A stretch of 14,692 nt of DNA, taken from NCBI GenBank assembly GCA_019421105.1, contig JAHZFY010000012.1, positions 5,675 through 20,366 on the forward strand. Reading direction: 5' to 3'. Positions 8,032 through 14,152 of this stretch are shown here, piece by piece. The DNA is from a bacterium. Its GTDB lineage: Bacteria; Bacillota_I; Bacilli_A; RFN20; CAG-826. Under the pieces are notes generated by a model, which saw only the letters and a program-made list of their open reading frames with translations, was not told where the DNA came from and did not search any database. A program made the position numbers and the translations under genes. Numbering within the stretch: position 1 is the stretch's first letter; the number at the start of each line of letters is the position of its first letter.

Positions 8032-9706
8032 ATCTTTTCTCCTTAATTATAAAGCCTTTATATTTTAAAGTGTTATCGATAAAATTGTTCGACAATAAAA
8101 TGTTGTCATTATCAATATTTATCTTGATGTCATTTTTATTCATGTTGAGACATAAAGTTAATTTGTCCCTTTTGATAATCAATAATTCGTCTTGGCAATA
8201 TATCAAACAATCTTTTTCGTTGATAAAATGCTTTTTATGTATTTTTGTTAACTCTTTTATATATGTATGTATTTTATTGTTCCAATTATTTTTATTCCAA
8301 TCAAAACAAGTTCTAAAATAAGGGTTGTTATTGACGCTTAAAAGCCCTATTTCATCGCCATAATAAATGCATGGTATACCAATATACATAAATATGAACG
8401 CATACGCTAAAATTAATTTATCTTCATCATTGCATTCACTATAAAATCTTAAGATATCATGAGAAGAAACCAAGTTTAATAAATGGTAATTCACGTTATG
8501 CTTATAACGCATCAAGTTTGATATTATTCGATTTTTAAATGTTTCTACATCAACATTTTCTAAAGCGATAAAATCGATTAAAGATTTGGTTATAGAATAA
8601 TTCATAATTGAATCAAATTCATATCCAGAGTTTAAATATGCGTGGGCATTATGCCAATTTTCACCTATTAAAAAGATATTTTCATCTACTTGTTTTAATG
8701 CTTTTTTAAATTCTATCCAAAATTGATGAGGTATTTCATCTGATACATCTAATCTAAAACCATCTACATGGTAGTTTTTAACATAATGAGTTGCAATTTG
8801 AATGACATATTTTTGAACTTCTTTATTGTTTAAATTTAATCTTGGCATGTCTTTACACATCCCAAATGTTTCATAATTAACTTCATTTGTGTCTATATGA
8901 TCATTTTTAATAAAAAACCAATCAAAATACTTTGAAGATTTCCCTTTTTTAATTACATCGATAAAAAATGGGTGTTTATCGCTTATATGATTAAAAACAC
9001 CATCTAAAATAATGACCATATCATTGCTATGTATTTCGTTTATCAACTTTTTAAAATCGTCATCATCTCCAAAGTCTTTACTTATAGAATAATAATCTAA
9101 TATGTCGTATTTATGATTTGTATTAGACTCAAATATTGGCGTTAAATAAATAGCGTCAACACCTAAGTTTTTTATATAAGGAAGCTTTGAAATTATACCT
9201 TTTAAGTTTCCACCTGCTAAATTTGTTTCATTGATATTTTTTTGCCATTGTCCATCTAAACTAGCATTATTGAATCGATCGACAAAGATTTGATAGAAGA
9301 CGCGATTTATCCATTTTTTATTCTTGTAAATAACATCATTTTTATTTATATATGGAACTTGAAAAAAACTATAAAACCCCTTCTTTACATCGTATTGTTT
9401 TTCCACTCCTGCTTCACTAAAATAAAAAACGTCGTCATTGGTTAAAGTGATTTTAAAAATATAAGCGAATCTAGTATCATCTAATCGCTTGTTGATAATG
9501 TAATAATCAAAATATTCATCGCAAAAAGATTTGTTAACTCTTAAAGATTCAACACCCATATGAAATAAGTATTTATTATTATATAATAAATCCACACATT
9601 TAATGTCGTCGTCTTTTTTTGTTTGTAATCTTATTTGGATAGTATTGCTATCAATTGGATGAGAATATATCGATTCACAGCAATGTCTTAAAGATGAACA
9701 ATCCAT
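8021..9706 (-). CDS. Cytoplasmic GH13 alpha-glucan hydrolase (neopullulanase/cyclomaltodextrinase type)
   Basis: Glycoside hydrolase of family GH13 that should cleave imported maltodextrins, cyclodextrins or pullulan fragments. No signal peptide is present, so it acts inside the cell. The 561 residues show an N-terminal CBM34-like beta domain (about 1-120), the catalytic barrel (about 135-450) and a short C-terminal beta domain. All four GH13 motifs are intact: DGVFNH (235-240), GFRLDVSDE (316-324, nucleophile Asp320), GENWH (348-352, acid/base Glu349) and SSHD (414-417, transition-state Asp417). MPRLNLNNKEVQKY (287-300) and the ENWH form point to the GH13_20 neopullulanase group. An in-frame ATG lies 24 codons upstream, but ATG 9706 follows a strong TAAGGAGAT site and is chosen. 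It is the first gene of the transporter operon and overlaps malE by 11 bases. Confidence 0.92.
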   Translation of the reverse strand: MDCSSLRHCCESIYSHPIDSNTIQIRLQTKKDDDIKCVDLLYNNKYLFHMGVESLRVNKSFCDEYFDYYIINKRLDDTRFAYIFKITLTNDDVFYFSEAGVEKQYDVKKGFYSFFQVPYINKNDVIYKNKKWINRVFYQIFVDRFNNASLDGQWQKNINETNLAGGNLKGIISKLPYIKNLGVDAIYLTPIFESNTNHKYDILDYYSISKDFGDDDDFKKLINEIHSNDMVIILDGVFNHISDKHPFFIDVIKKGKSSKYFDWFFIKNDHIDTNEVNYETFGMCKDMPRLNLNNKEVQKYVIQIATHYVKNYHVDGFRLDVSDEIPHQFWIEFKKALKQVDENIFLIGENWHNAHAYLNSGYEFDSIMNYSITKSLIDFIALENVDVETFKNRIISNLMRYKHNVNYHLLNLVSSHDILRFYSECNDEDKLILAYAFIFMYIGIPCIYYGDEIGLLSVNNNPYFRTCFDWNKNNWNNKIHTYIKELTKIHKKHFINEKDCLIYCQDELLIIKRDKLTLCLNMNKNDIKINIDNDNILLSNNFIDNTLKYKGFIIKEKRYEK

Positions 9707-9728
9707 TTTTAATCTCCTTATAAAATAT

Positions 9729-9757
9729 TTGATAAATTTTAAAAATTTTTTTAAACT
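9729..9757 (+). promoter_or_regulatory. Promoter of the LacI-type regulator gene; overlaps the divergent mal operon leader
   Basis: Plus strand: TTGATA (9729-9734, five of six to the -35 consensus), exact 17-base spacer, TAAACT (9752-9757, four of six). Transcription would start at about 9764, which is the A of the regulator's ATG, so the message would be leaderless. The whole divergent gap is only 57 bases, so the promoter of the leftward GH13-malEFG operon must overlap it. Candidate -10 boxes for that promoter are TAAAAT (minus strand, 9736-9741) or TCAAAT (9727-9732), but neither has a convincing -35. Confidence 0.6.
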
Positions 9758-9763
9758 TTTGAT

Positions 9764-10555
9764 ATGAGAACTAAACAAAAAAGTATCACAATGCTTGATA
9801 TTGCGAAGTATTGTAATGTTTCCATCGCCACTGTTTCTTATGTTTTAAATGGCAGAGATGATGAAAGAATTTCTAATGAGACAAAACAAAAAATATTGCA
9901 GATCGCTAACTTATATCAATATCGTCTAAACCCATACGCCAAAGCATTAGCGACTGGTAAGACGCAAAACATTTTATTGTTTTATGAAGATAGTGACTTT
10001 ATGTTATATAAAGCTGAAATTTTAGATTTTATTGATGCTTTTGCCAGTTTATTAAAAAAACAATCTTGCAATTTAGCTGTAGCACCAAAAAGTAAAATTG
10101 CTACATATATATATGTAGACGCTATTATCACATATCGAATTTCTAAAAAAATTTTCAAAGAACTTGCCAATGTTAATTATGTGCCAATCATATCTATTGA
10201 TTGTCAGATAAATGATGATATCTTTTTTGAAATCAGCGATAACTTTAATTTCTTAAAAAATGATGAGGAAATATTATATTTGTCTTTGAAATATAATGAT
10301 GAGGAAATAAATAACTTAATCGCTGATAAATGTCATGTTAAATTCATTGAATCATTTGATGATTTAAATGATGTTATAAATTATCCAAACAAATTGATCT
10401 CTTTAAATAAATCTATATACGATTTTCTTAAATTAAAGGGTGTGGAATGTGAATGTATTAACTTAAACACCGATGATAAGTTAAACTTAATTTTAGAAAC
10501 TATTGATAAAGCGACATCTAGAGAAAATGTCACCAATCATAAACTTGTAATATGA
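9764..10555 (+). CDS. LacI-family transcriptional regulator, short form with divergent sensor domain
   Basis: Likely local repressor of the maltodextrin genes. The N-terminal LacI helix-turn-helix is clear: TMLDIAKYCNVSIATVSYVLNG at about 9-30, then RISNETKQKI and the hinge LNPYAKALATGKT (about 56-68). The remaining sensor part is only about 195 residues, against roughly 270 in ordinary LacI proteins, and lacks the usual landmarks: no clear IGLIVPD-type strand, no D-x-P-F/Y loop and no C-terminal GFDD or T-V-x-Q region. It is Asn/Asp/Lys/Ile-rich. The protein is therefore either a shortened regulator with altered effector binding or an eroding one. No Shine-Dalgarno sequence precedes the ATG, consistent with a leaderless message. 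It is divergent from the GH13-malEFGK operon and ends in a strong hairpin terminator. Confidence 0.85.
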   Translation: MRTKQKSITMLDIAKYCNVSIATVSYVLNGRDDERISNETKQKILQIANLYQYRLNPYAKALATGKTQNILLFYEDSDFMLYKAEILDFIDAFASLLKKQSCNLAVAPKSKIATYIYVDAIITYRISKKIFKELANVNYVPIISIDCQINDDIFFEISDNFNFLKNDEEILYLSLKYNDEEINNLIADKCHVKFIESFDDLNDVINYPNKLISLNKSIYDFLKLKGVECECINLNTDDKLNLILETIDKATSRENVTNHKLVI

Positions 10556-10587
10556 ACAGCTAGGCATTTGCGCCTAGCTGTTCTTTT
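10554..10587 (+). terminator. Rho-independent terminator of the LacI-type gene
   Basis: Perfect 12-bp stem: left arm 10554-10565 (GAACAGCTAGGC), six-base loop, right arm 10572-10583, followed by TTTTATT. The left arm begins inside the TGA stop codon. The convergent lipoprotein gene ends 12 bases beyond the right arm, and the same hairpin may stop its transcription from the other side, although the U-run in that direction is poor. Confidence 0.9.
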
Positions 10588-10594
10588 ATTAAAT

Positions 10595-12082
10595 CTATGC
10601 TTCAACTAATGTCAATGTGATTAAATGACTATACACGTTGAATGTAACTTGGTATTCACCTGCTACTTTACAGATAGCGTTGTTTTTAGTTGTTAAATCA
10701 AAGTTTTCATTAGCAACGACATAAGATGCTGAGAAGAAATCGATATATTTTTTACCATCTTCGCCATCGACATCATAATATTGAATGCCAATTTCATCAT
10801 TTTCTTTTAAAGTAACAGTATTTTTTAATGTGTAGACTTCTGGATTATCAGTAGTTGCAGCGAATTTATAAGTATCGTTTCCAACACCTTTCCAACCACA
10901 GAATGAACCATCAAAATAATAATCAGCAACAACTGGTGTGTAATCAACTTTTTTAATATTTAATACAGTTGTTTCAACAGTATATGTAAATGTGTAATAA
11001 CCTGTTTCTTTAACGACCATGTTCATATTTGGTTTGCTATCCATAACGGCTTTAGATTCTTCATCTAAATTAGAATAACGAACATAGACATTACCTTCAG
11101 ATACTTCGCCTGTATTTGTATCTTTATTTTGTGATGCAAATAAGAATTCATCGTTAGCCTTTAAATAGACATTAGATAGCGCTAAAACGCCTTTTTGATC
11201 AGTTTCGACCATCTTTGTATGATCGTTGACATAGTTGCCCCAACCTGTAATTTGAGCACCTTTCATGAAGATGGTTGTTTCGATTTTTGGTTTTTCAGTG
11301 ACTGTGTCGCCTAATCTTTCCCAAACAATCTTGTCGTAGTAATTACGATTGTCATAAGTATTTTCGGTGTTATCTTTTTGGAAATCACCAGCTGGATATG
11401 TATGTAAGGTAAACTTATAATTACCATCGACATTTGCGGTAATATTAGAAGTGTAATTATCGCTACCTAACCCACCACCAACTGAGAAATACTCAACATC
11501 ATCAACAATAGGATTAACTAAGTATTTGCCACCTCTTTGATGACCCCAAGTAATTCCTTCATCTTTAATTACTGGATCAGTGAATTGGAATTGATCGCCT
11601 TTAAATAAATCCAAAGTGATTGTGAAAATATTTTCTTTATCAGTTGATTCATTTTTAAGATAATGTTCTTCGTTAAAAACCTTACCCCAATTTGATGCTT
11701 TTAAAATAGGAGATGCACCTGAACCTGCAATGCCCCATTTTCTTGTATCTTTTTTATATGCTACGAAAGCACCAAAAATAGAGACATCATCTTCCACTAC
11801 CTTATCAAAATCAAATTCGTGAGTTAATGTTGGTTCGGCATACCAACCAAAAAAGTCTTTGTCGACAATTGTGGTAGTTGGATCCCATTCGGTGATTTTT
11901 TCTTTATCACCAACTTGTTGTGTGTGGATAACCTTTTCCCCGTCGTAGTAGTTGACTTCATGAGTAATGTCACTACTTTTATCGATCGTATCAGTTGTTG
12001 TAGTTGTAGGACCACATCCGGTCATAGCTAAAACAACTGTTCCACATATAATCGATAAAGATTTTAAAAATGTGTTTTTCAT
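10595..12082 (-). CDS. Surface lipoprotein with InlB-like repeat and three SusE/SusF-like glucan-binding modules
   Basis: A 495-residue exported protein, probably a cell-surface binder of starch or maltodextrin. It has a type II signal peptide with lipobox AMTGC (Cys23) and a Thr-rich linker (25-34). Residues about 38-108 match a Listeria-Bacteroides/InlB beta repeat (conserved FFGWYAEPTLTHEFDF, then DDVSIFGAF). Three beta modules follow, at about 116-258, 268-378 and 386-493. Each opens with a W/G-containing strand (WGIAGSGASP, TIFMKGAQITGWGN, YYFDGSFCGWKG) and closes with a G-x-Y-x-F/V-T strand pair (GNYKFTL, GYYTFTYTV, GEYQVTFNV). This layout resembles SusE/SusF starch-binding modules. No catalytic residues are seen. 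ATG 12082 follows AGGAGGAT. Promoter and operator lie directly upstream, suggesting control by a LacI-type regulator. Binding to glucan is inferred from fold pattern and context. Confidence 0.75.
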   Translation of the reverse strand: MKNTFLKSLSIICGTVVLAMTGCGPTTTTTDTIDKSSDITHEVNYYDGEKVIHTQQVGDKEKITEWDPTTTIVDKDFFGWYAEPTLTHEFDFDKVVEDDVSIFGAFVAYKKDTRKWGIAGSGASPILKASNWGKVFNEEHYLKNESTDKENIFTITLDLFKGDQFQFTDPVIKDEGITWGHQRGGKYLVNPIVDDVEYFSVGGGLGSDNYTSNITANVDGNYKFTLHTYPAGDFQKDNTENTYDNRNYYDKIVWERLGDTVTEKPKIETTIFMKGAQITGWGNYVNDHTKMVETDQKGVLALSNVYLKANDEFLFASQNKDTNTGEVSEGNVYVRYSNLDEESKAVMDSKPNMNMVVKETGYYTFTYTVETTVLNIKKVDYTPVVADYYFDGSFCGWKGVGNDTYKFAATTDNPEVYTLKNTVTLKENDEIGIQYYDVDGEDGKKYIDFFSASYVVANENFDLTTKNNAICKVAGEYQVTFNVYSHLITLTLVEA

Positions 12083-12096
12083 TTATCCTCCTATTC

Positions 12097-12112
12097 GCTT
12101 AAACGCTTAAGC
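12097..12112 (-). promoter_or_regulatory. LacI-family-type operator downstream of the lipoprotein promoter
   Basis: Sixteen-base inverted repeat GCTTAAACGCTTAAGC with a central CG and only one mismatched pair, the hallmark of LacI/GalR-family sites. It sits about 7 to 22 bases downstream of the predicted transcription start and just before the AGGAGG site, where a bound repressor would block transcription. The neighbouring LacI-type protein is the obvious candidate binder; a CcpA-like protein is possible, although the outer positions do not fit the cre consensus. No second copy was found elsewhere in the window. Confidence 0.7.
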
Positions 12113-12125
12113 ATTTGTTGATTTT

Positions 12126-12154
12126 ATTATAAAGACAAAATTTTTTCTTAGCAA
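12126..12154 (-). promoter_or_regulatory. Sigma-A-type promoter of the surface lipoprotein gene
   Basis: Minus strand: TTGCTA (12149-12154), exact 17-base spacer, perfect TATAAT (12126-12131). Predicted start near 12119, giving a leader of about 37 bases that contains the LacI-type operator and the AGGAGGAT ribosome binding site. Confidence 0.8.
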
Positions 12155-12160
12155 TAAATT

Positions 12161-12187
12161 AAAAAAATACCATAACTAATTGGTATT
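12161..12187 (-). terminator. Weak hairpin with U-run upstream of the lipoprotein promoter
   Basis: On the minus strand a six- to seven-pair AT-rich stem (ATACCA/TGGTAT, loop of eight) is followed by seven T. It has terminator form but a weak stem. If active it would end a transcript coming from 12188-12369, where no gene is recognised. Confidence 0.3.
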
Positions 12188-12369
12188 ATATCTATGATAT
12201 ACTCATCAAAAATTAACCGTGATTTAAAAAAACTCATCAAAAATTTAATTTTATACGTGCGTAGGCGCATAAGTAAAAATAAGGATAATTTTAAGCAAGT
12301 TATTTTTTATACAGTGTAAAGATTTTTAATAAATTTGTATGAAAAATCATCATAAATTCTACAATTAAC
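12188..12369. other. Noncoding stretch with short repeats; no gene recognised
   Basis: About 180 very AT-rich bases between the lipoprotein promoter and the tRNA terminator. No reading frame with a ribosome binding site was seen on either strand. It contains a 14-base direct repeat, a GC-rich inverted repeat TGCGTAGGCGCA (12258-12269) that stands out from its surroundings, and several runs of A and T. It could be simple spacer, a small RNA region or a tRNA-array scar. Confidence 0.5.
12201..12245. repeat. Direct repeat pair, ACTCATCAAAAATT
   Basis: The 14 bases ACTCATCAAAAATT occur at 12201-12214 and again at 12232-12245, 31 bases apart (three helical turns). The spacer is AT-rich and differs from the repeats. 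Equal helical phase would suit a pair of protein-binding sites, but the function is unknown. Confidence 0.75.
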
Positions 12370-12400
12370 AAAAAAATCCGACCACTCTACGTGTTCGGAT
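12370..12400 (-). terminator. Rho-independent terminator after the tRNA pair
   Basis: Minus strand hairpin with outer stem ATCCGA/TCGGAT, one A-G mismatch and inner stem CAC/GTG around the loop GTAGA, followed by seven T. It lies 11 bases after the CCA end of tRNA-Glu and closes the tRNA transcript. Confidence 0.85.
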
Positions 12401-12411
12401 AATGATTCAGA

Positions 12412-12488
12412 TGGTGACCCGTACGGGATTCGAACCCATGAATGTATGCGTGAAAGGCATATGAGTTAAGCCTCTTCTCCAACGGGCC
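12412..12488 (-). tRNA. tRNA-Glu (anticodon UUC)
   Basis: Complete cloverleaf of 77 bases with encoded CCA. The acceptor stem GGCCCGT pairs with ACGGGTC (one G-T pair) and is followed by A73. The anticodon arm TATGC / CTTTCAC / GCATA gives anticodon TTC. The T arm carries GGTTCGAATCC. The acceptor and T-arm sequences closely resemble Bacillus tRNA-Glu. It is second in a two-tRNA transcript, 12 bases after tRNA-Asn. Confidence 0.96.
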
Positions 12489-12500
12489 AGCTAAACCGAA

Positions 12501-12576
12501 TGGCGCCTACTGAGGGACTCGAACCCACGACCGATCGGTTAACAGCCGATAGCTCTACCGACTGAGCTAAGTAGGC
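12501..12576 (-). tRNA. tRNA-Asn (anticodon GUU)
   Basis: Complete cloverleaf of 76 bases with encoded CCA. The acceptor GCCTACT pairs perfectly with AGTAGGC, followed by discriminator G73 as expected for Asn. D-arm sequence is TAGCTCAGTCGGTAGAGC. The anticodon arm ATCGG / CTGTTAA / CCGAT gives anticodon GTT. The T loop has GGTTCGAGTCC. It is the first tRNA of the pair. Confidence 0.96.
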
Positions 12577-12583
12577 ACCTAAC

Positions 12584-12597
12584 TGCGCGTTTGCGCA
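12584..12597. repeat. Small GC-rich inverted repeat in the tRNA leader
   Basis: TGCGC-GTTT-GCGCA, a perfect five-pair inverted repeat between the tRNA promoter and the 5' end of tRNA-Asn. It would form a small hairpin in the precursor RNA and may help 5' processing, or be a protein site. Confidence 0.5.
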
Positions 12598-12603
12598 TTT
12601 AGA

Positions 12604-12632
12604 ATACTATCATATTGTGTCAAGCAGCGCAA
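12604..12632 (-). promoter_or_regulatory. Promoter of the tRNA-Asn/tRNA-Glu transcript
   Basis: Minus strand: TAGTAT (12604-12609) with a TGA extension forms an extended -10, and TTGCGC (12627-12632) lies 17 bases upstream. A perfect TTGACA (12618-12623) also occurs in the region but has no good -10 at 16-18 bases. The start point would be near 12597, ahead of tRNA-Asn. Confidence 0.5.
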
Positions 12633-12654
12633 GATATTTTTTAAATTTAACGAA

Positions 12655-12879
12655 TTATTTTTTTGCTTCTACTAATTTAACAATATCGTTAAAACACTTA
12701 AGGCTTAAAATTTCTTCATTTGTGAATTCAACGTTAAATTCAGATTCAATTTCCATCATAGCTTCAACTAAATCTAATGAGTCAATATCTAATTGACTTA
12801 ATGGTGTGTCAGCAGTTGCGTCTTTGACATCGACGTGATTTGACATAATCTCTTTAATTTTTGTGGCAACTTCATTCAT
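12655..12879 (-). CDS. acpP: Acyl carrier protein
   Basis: Small acidic carrier that holds growing acyl chains on a phosphopantetheine arm during fatty acid and phospholipid synthesis in the cytoplasm. The 74 residues have the standard four-helix ACP pattern. The attachment site is Ser34 in DIDSLDLVEAMMEIE (31-45), and helix III ends in FNDIVKLV. Length is typical. ATG 12879 follows AGAGG about ten bases upstream. It has its own sigma-A promoter and stands alone, with the tRNA pair downstream and the Tad-like locus upstream, so it is not part of a visible fab cluster. A second ACP for lipoteichoic acid or a special pathway is possible, but nothing here suggests it. Confidence 0.96.
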   Translation of the reverse strand: MNEVATKIKEIMSNHVDVKDATADTPLSQLDIDSLDLVEAMMEIESEFNVEFTNEEILSLKCFNDIVKLVEAKK

Positions 12880-12900
12880 AATAAAAAACCTCTTTTTTAT

Positions 12901-12928
12901 ATTATAGTAAAAACTTTATATTAGTCAA
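12901..12928 (-). promoter_or_regulatory. Sigma-A-type promoter of acpP
   Basis: Minus strand: TTGACT (12923-12928, five of six), 16-base spacer, perfect TATAAT (12901-12906). The -35 box begins inside the U-run of the terminator that ends the upstream pilus-like operon. No fatty-acid-type operator is evident around it. Confidence 0.8.
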
Positions 12929-12953
12929 AAAAGAAACGCCAAATGAGGCGTTT
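12927..12953 (-). terminator. Rho-independent terminator of the Tad-like operon
   Basis: Seven-pair stem AAACGCC (12934-12940) / GGCGTTT (12947-12953) with a six-base loop; on the minus strand it is followed by C and six T. It starts four bases after the stop codon of the pilin-like gene. The symmetric A/T flanks could let it work in both directions. Confidence 0.85.
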
Positions 12954-12956
12954 TAA

Positions 12957-13142
12957 TTAATAATTTTGTAATTGTTTGTCAATCGCGGCAGCAGGACCAT
13001 AGTCTTTGTTAACAATAGAAGTGACTTTTTCTTCAACTTTGTCTGTTAAATTAGCAAACAACACTCCTAATGCTGTTGCAACCGTTCCAAATATAATTGC
13101 AACTAAAACAATTCCTAATAATTGACCTTTAATTTCTGACAT
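12957..13142 (-). CDS. Small pilin-like membrane protein (possible Flp-type subunit)
   Basis: A 61-residue protein with a six-residue charged leader (MSEIKG), then a hydrophobic helix from about 7 to 30 (QLLGIVLVAIIFGTVATALG) and a short polar tail. Leader-Gly-hydrophobic-helix is the layout of prepilins cut by a prepilin peptidase, here possibly between Gly6 and Gln7. The usual Glu5 of Flp and type IV pilins is absent, so the assignment is tentative. A longer frame extends upstream, but ATG 13142 has a perfect AAGGAGG five bases away. The gene follows two T2SSF-type proteins and a TadE-like protein, which supports a pilus-subunit role. It is the last gene before the terminator. It may instead be an unrelated small membrane protein. 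Confidence 0.65.
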   Translation of the reverse strand: MSEIKGQLLGIVLVAIIFGTVATALGVLFANLTDKVEEKVTSIVNKDYGPAAAIDKQLQNY

Positions 13143-13155
13143 AATAACCTCCTTA

Positions 13156-13497
13156 TCAGTTGTAATAGCCAATAACTGCAGAGCGATATACGGAGACAAC
13201 CATCTCATCATTAGATATGACAAGAGGTCTATATATCTCTTCTAATTTATATTCGACAATGTCTCCAAACATCGGTTGACAATTTGTAAGACATGTGAAT
13301 TTAACGTCATATTTGTTTTCTAAATAAATTACATACTCATCATCGATATTTCCTCTTTTAGATATCAAATAACTAATGCTTATAGCTTTTTGATCTAATT
13401 CTGAATATGTAAATTGTATGCCAATCATATCTATACCAAACAATAAAAAAGCAACAACAAAAAGCATAGACAATATTAACCCAAACTTAGAAGACAT
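13156..13497 (-). CDS. Single-pass TadE-like pseudopilin/minor pilus protein
   Basis: A 113-residue protein with one N-terminal membrane helix (about 5-23) and a small extracellular domain. Its form (short N-terminus, helix, then SELDQKAISISYLISKRG and a compact beta-rich end containing VVSVYRSAVIG) resembles TadE/TadF-like minor pilins and related small proteins of Gram-positive Tad loci. A Cys-x3-Cys pair (Cys69, Cys73) may form a disulfide. ATG 13497 follows GGGGGAT and overlaps the upstream T2SSF gene by 11 bases. The TGA stop is 13 bases before the pilin-like gene. Sequence similarity is faint, so the call rests mainly on layout and neighbours. Confidence 0.6.
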   Translation of the reverse strand: MSSKFGLILSMLFVVAFLLFGIDMIGIQFTYSELDQKAISISYLISKRGNIDDEYVIYLENKYDVKFTCLTNCQPMFGDIVEYKLEEIYRPLVISNDEMVVSVYRSAVIGYYN

Positions 13498-14152
13498 TTA
13501 TTATATCCCCCATTATCAATAAGATGCTAAGTGTTAAAACTATGGTAATATAAGCTGAACAAATTAATGGATATGTAGATAAAGTGTCAAGTTGTCTAGA
13601 TTTTTTATTTATTTGAAGTTGATGATCGTTTTCTTTTATTCTTTGAAATTGGAAATCAAACTGATTTAGTCTTTCTATGTTTTCCCCATCGACACTCATC
13701 TGATAAATTGCAATCATAATGTCTTCATAAACAGATGTTTTAAAGGCTTTAGAAAAAGTGATATAAGGTTCTATAGTTTTATCATTATCAATTTGATTAA
13801 TCAAAATATCAAGATGATGCGATACATATTGATTGCAATATTGTTTAACATTAATCAAAGCATTATATACATTCATTTGGTTTGATAAAAATATTTCAAG
13901 ATAATTAATCATCGTAATGAATTGCTCCTCATTTTGTTGAGTTATCTTATCTTTAATCAAAACATATCGATAAAAATATAATAGATCAATTCCACCGCTA
14001 ATTAAGATTAAAATGATAGAAAAAACTAGATCTAAAAAAATAAATGAGGCAATAATTATTCCTAATAAAAATAAATTCAACAATGAAAATGTGATGACTT
14101 CTTTTTTATAATCTAGCCCTAGCGAGATTATATTATTTTTTAACCTGTTCAT
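13487..14152 (-). CDS. T2SSF-domain membrane protein, TadC-like
   Basis: Inner-membrane platform protein of a Tad/type II secretion-like pilus machine. The 221 residues have two N-terminal hydrophobic segments (about 20-38 and 42-61), a cytoplasmic helical T2SSF-type domain (about 75-185) and a C-terminal membrane segment (about 195-217). The domain shows the pattern of a Y-L-x-x-F-L-S-N helix (68-76 onward), a Y-x-x-F-S-K-A stretch and a G-E-N pattern (MSVDGENIERL) before the final helix. Two consecutive T2SSF genes are typical of tadB-tadC. ATG 14152 follows AAGGGGAT and overlaps the upstream gene by 20 bases. The matching ATPase gene is expected beyond the right edge. Confidence 0.75.
   Translation of the reverse strand: MNRLKNNIISLGLDYKKEVITFSLLNLFLLGIIIASFIFLDLVFSIILILISGGIDLLYFYRYVLIKDKITQQNEEQFITMINYLEIFLSNQMNVYNALINVKQYCNQYVSHHLDILINQIDNDKTIEPYITFSKAFKTSVYEDIMIAIYQMSVDGENIERLNQFDFQFQRIKENDHQLQINKKSRQLDTLSTYPLICSAYITIVLTLSILLIMGDIINVF

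Noticed and set aside
8070..8321. Plus-strand 83-codon hydrophobic open frame inside the GH13 gene
   Set aside because: Antisense to the C-terminal part of the enzyme; hydrophobicity reflects T-rich complement of Asn/Lys codons.
9982..10170. Minus-strand open frame inside the LacI-type gene
   Set aside because: Shadow of the regulator, with no ribosome binding site.
12097..12112. CcpA cre site instead of a local LacI operator
   Set aside because: The centre fits, but the outer bases (TG...CA) of the cre consensus are absent, so a dedicated LacI-family operator is the better reading.
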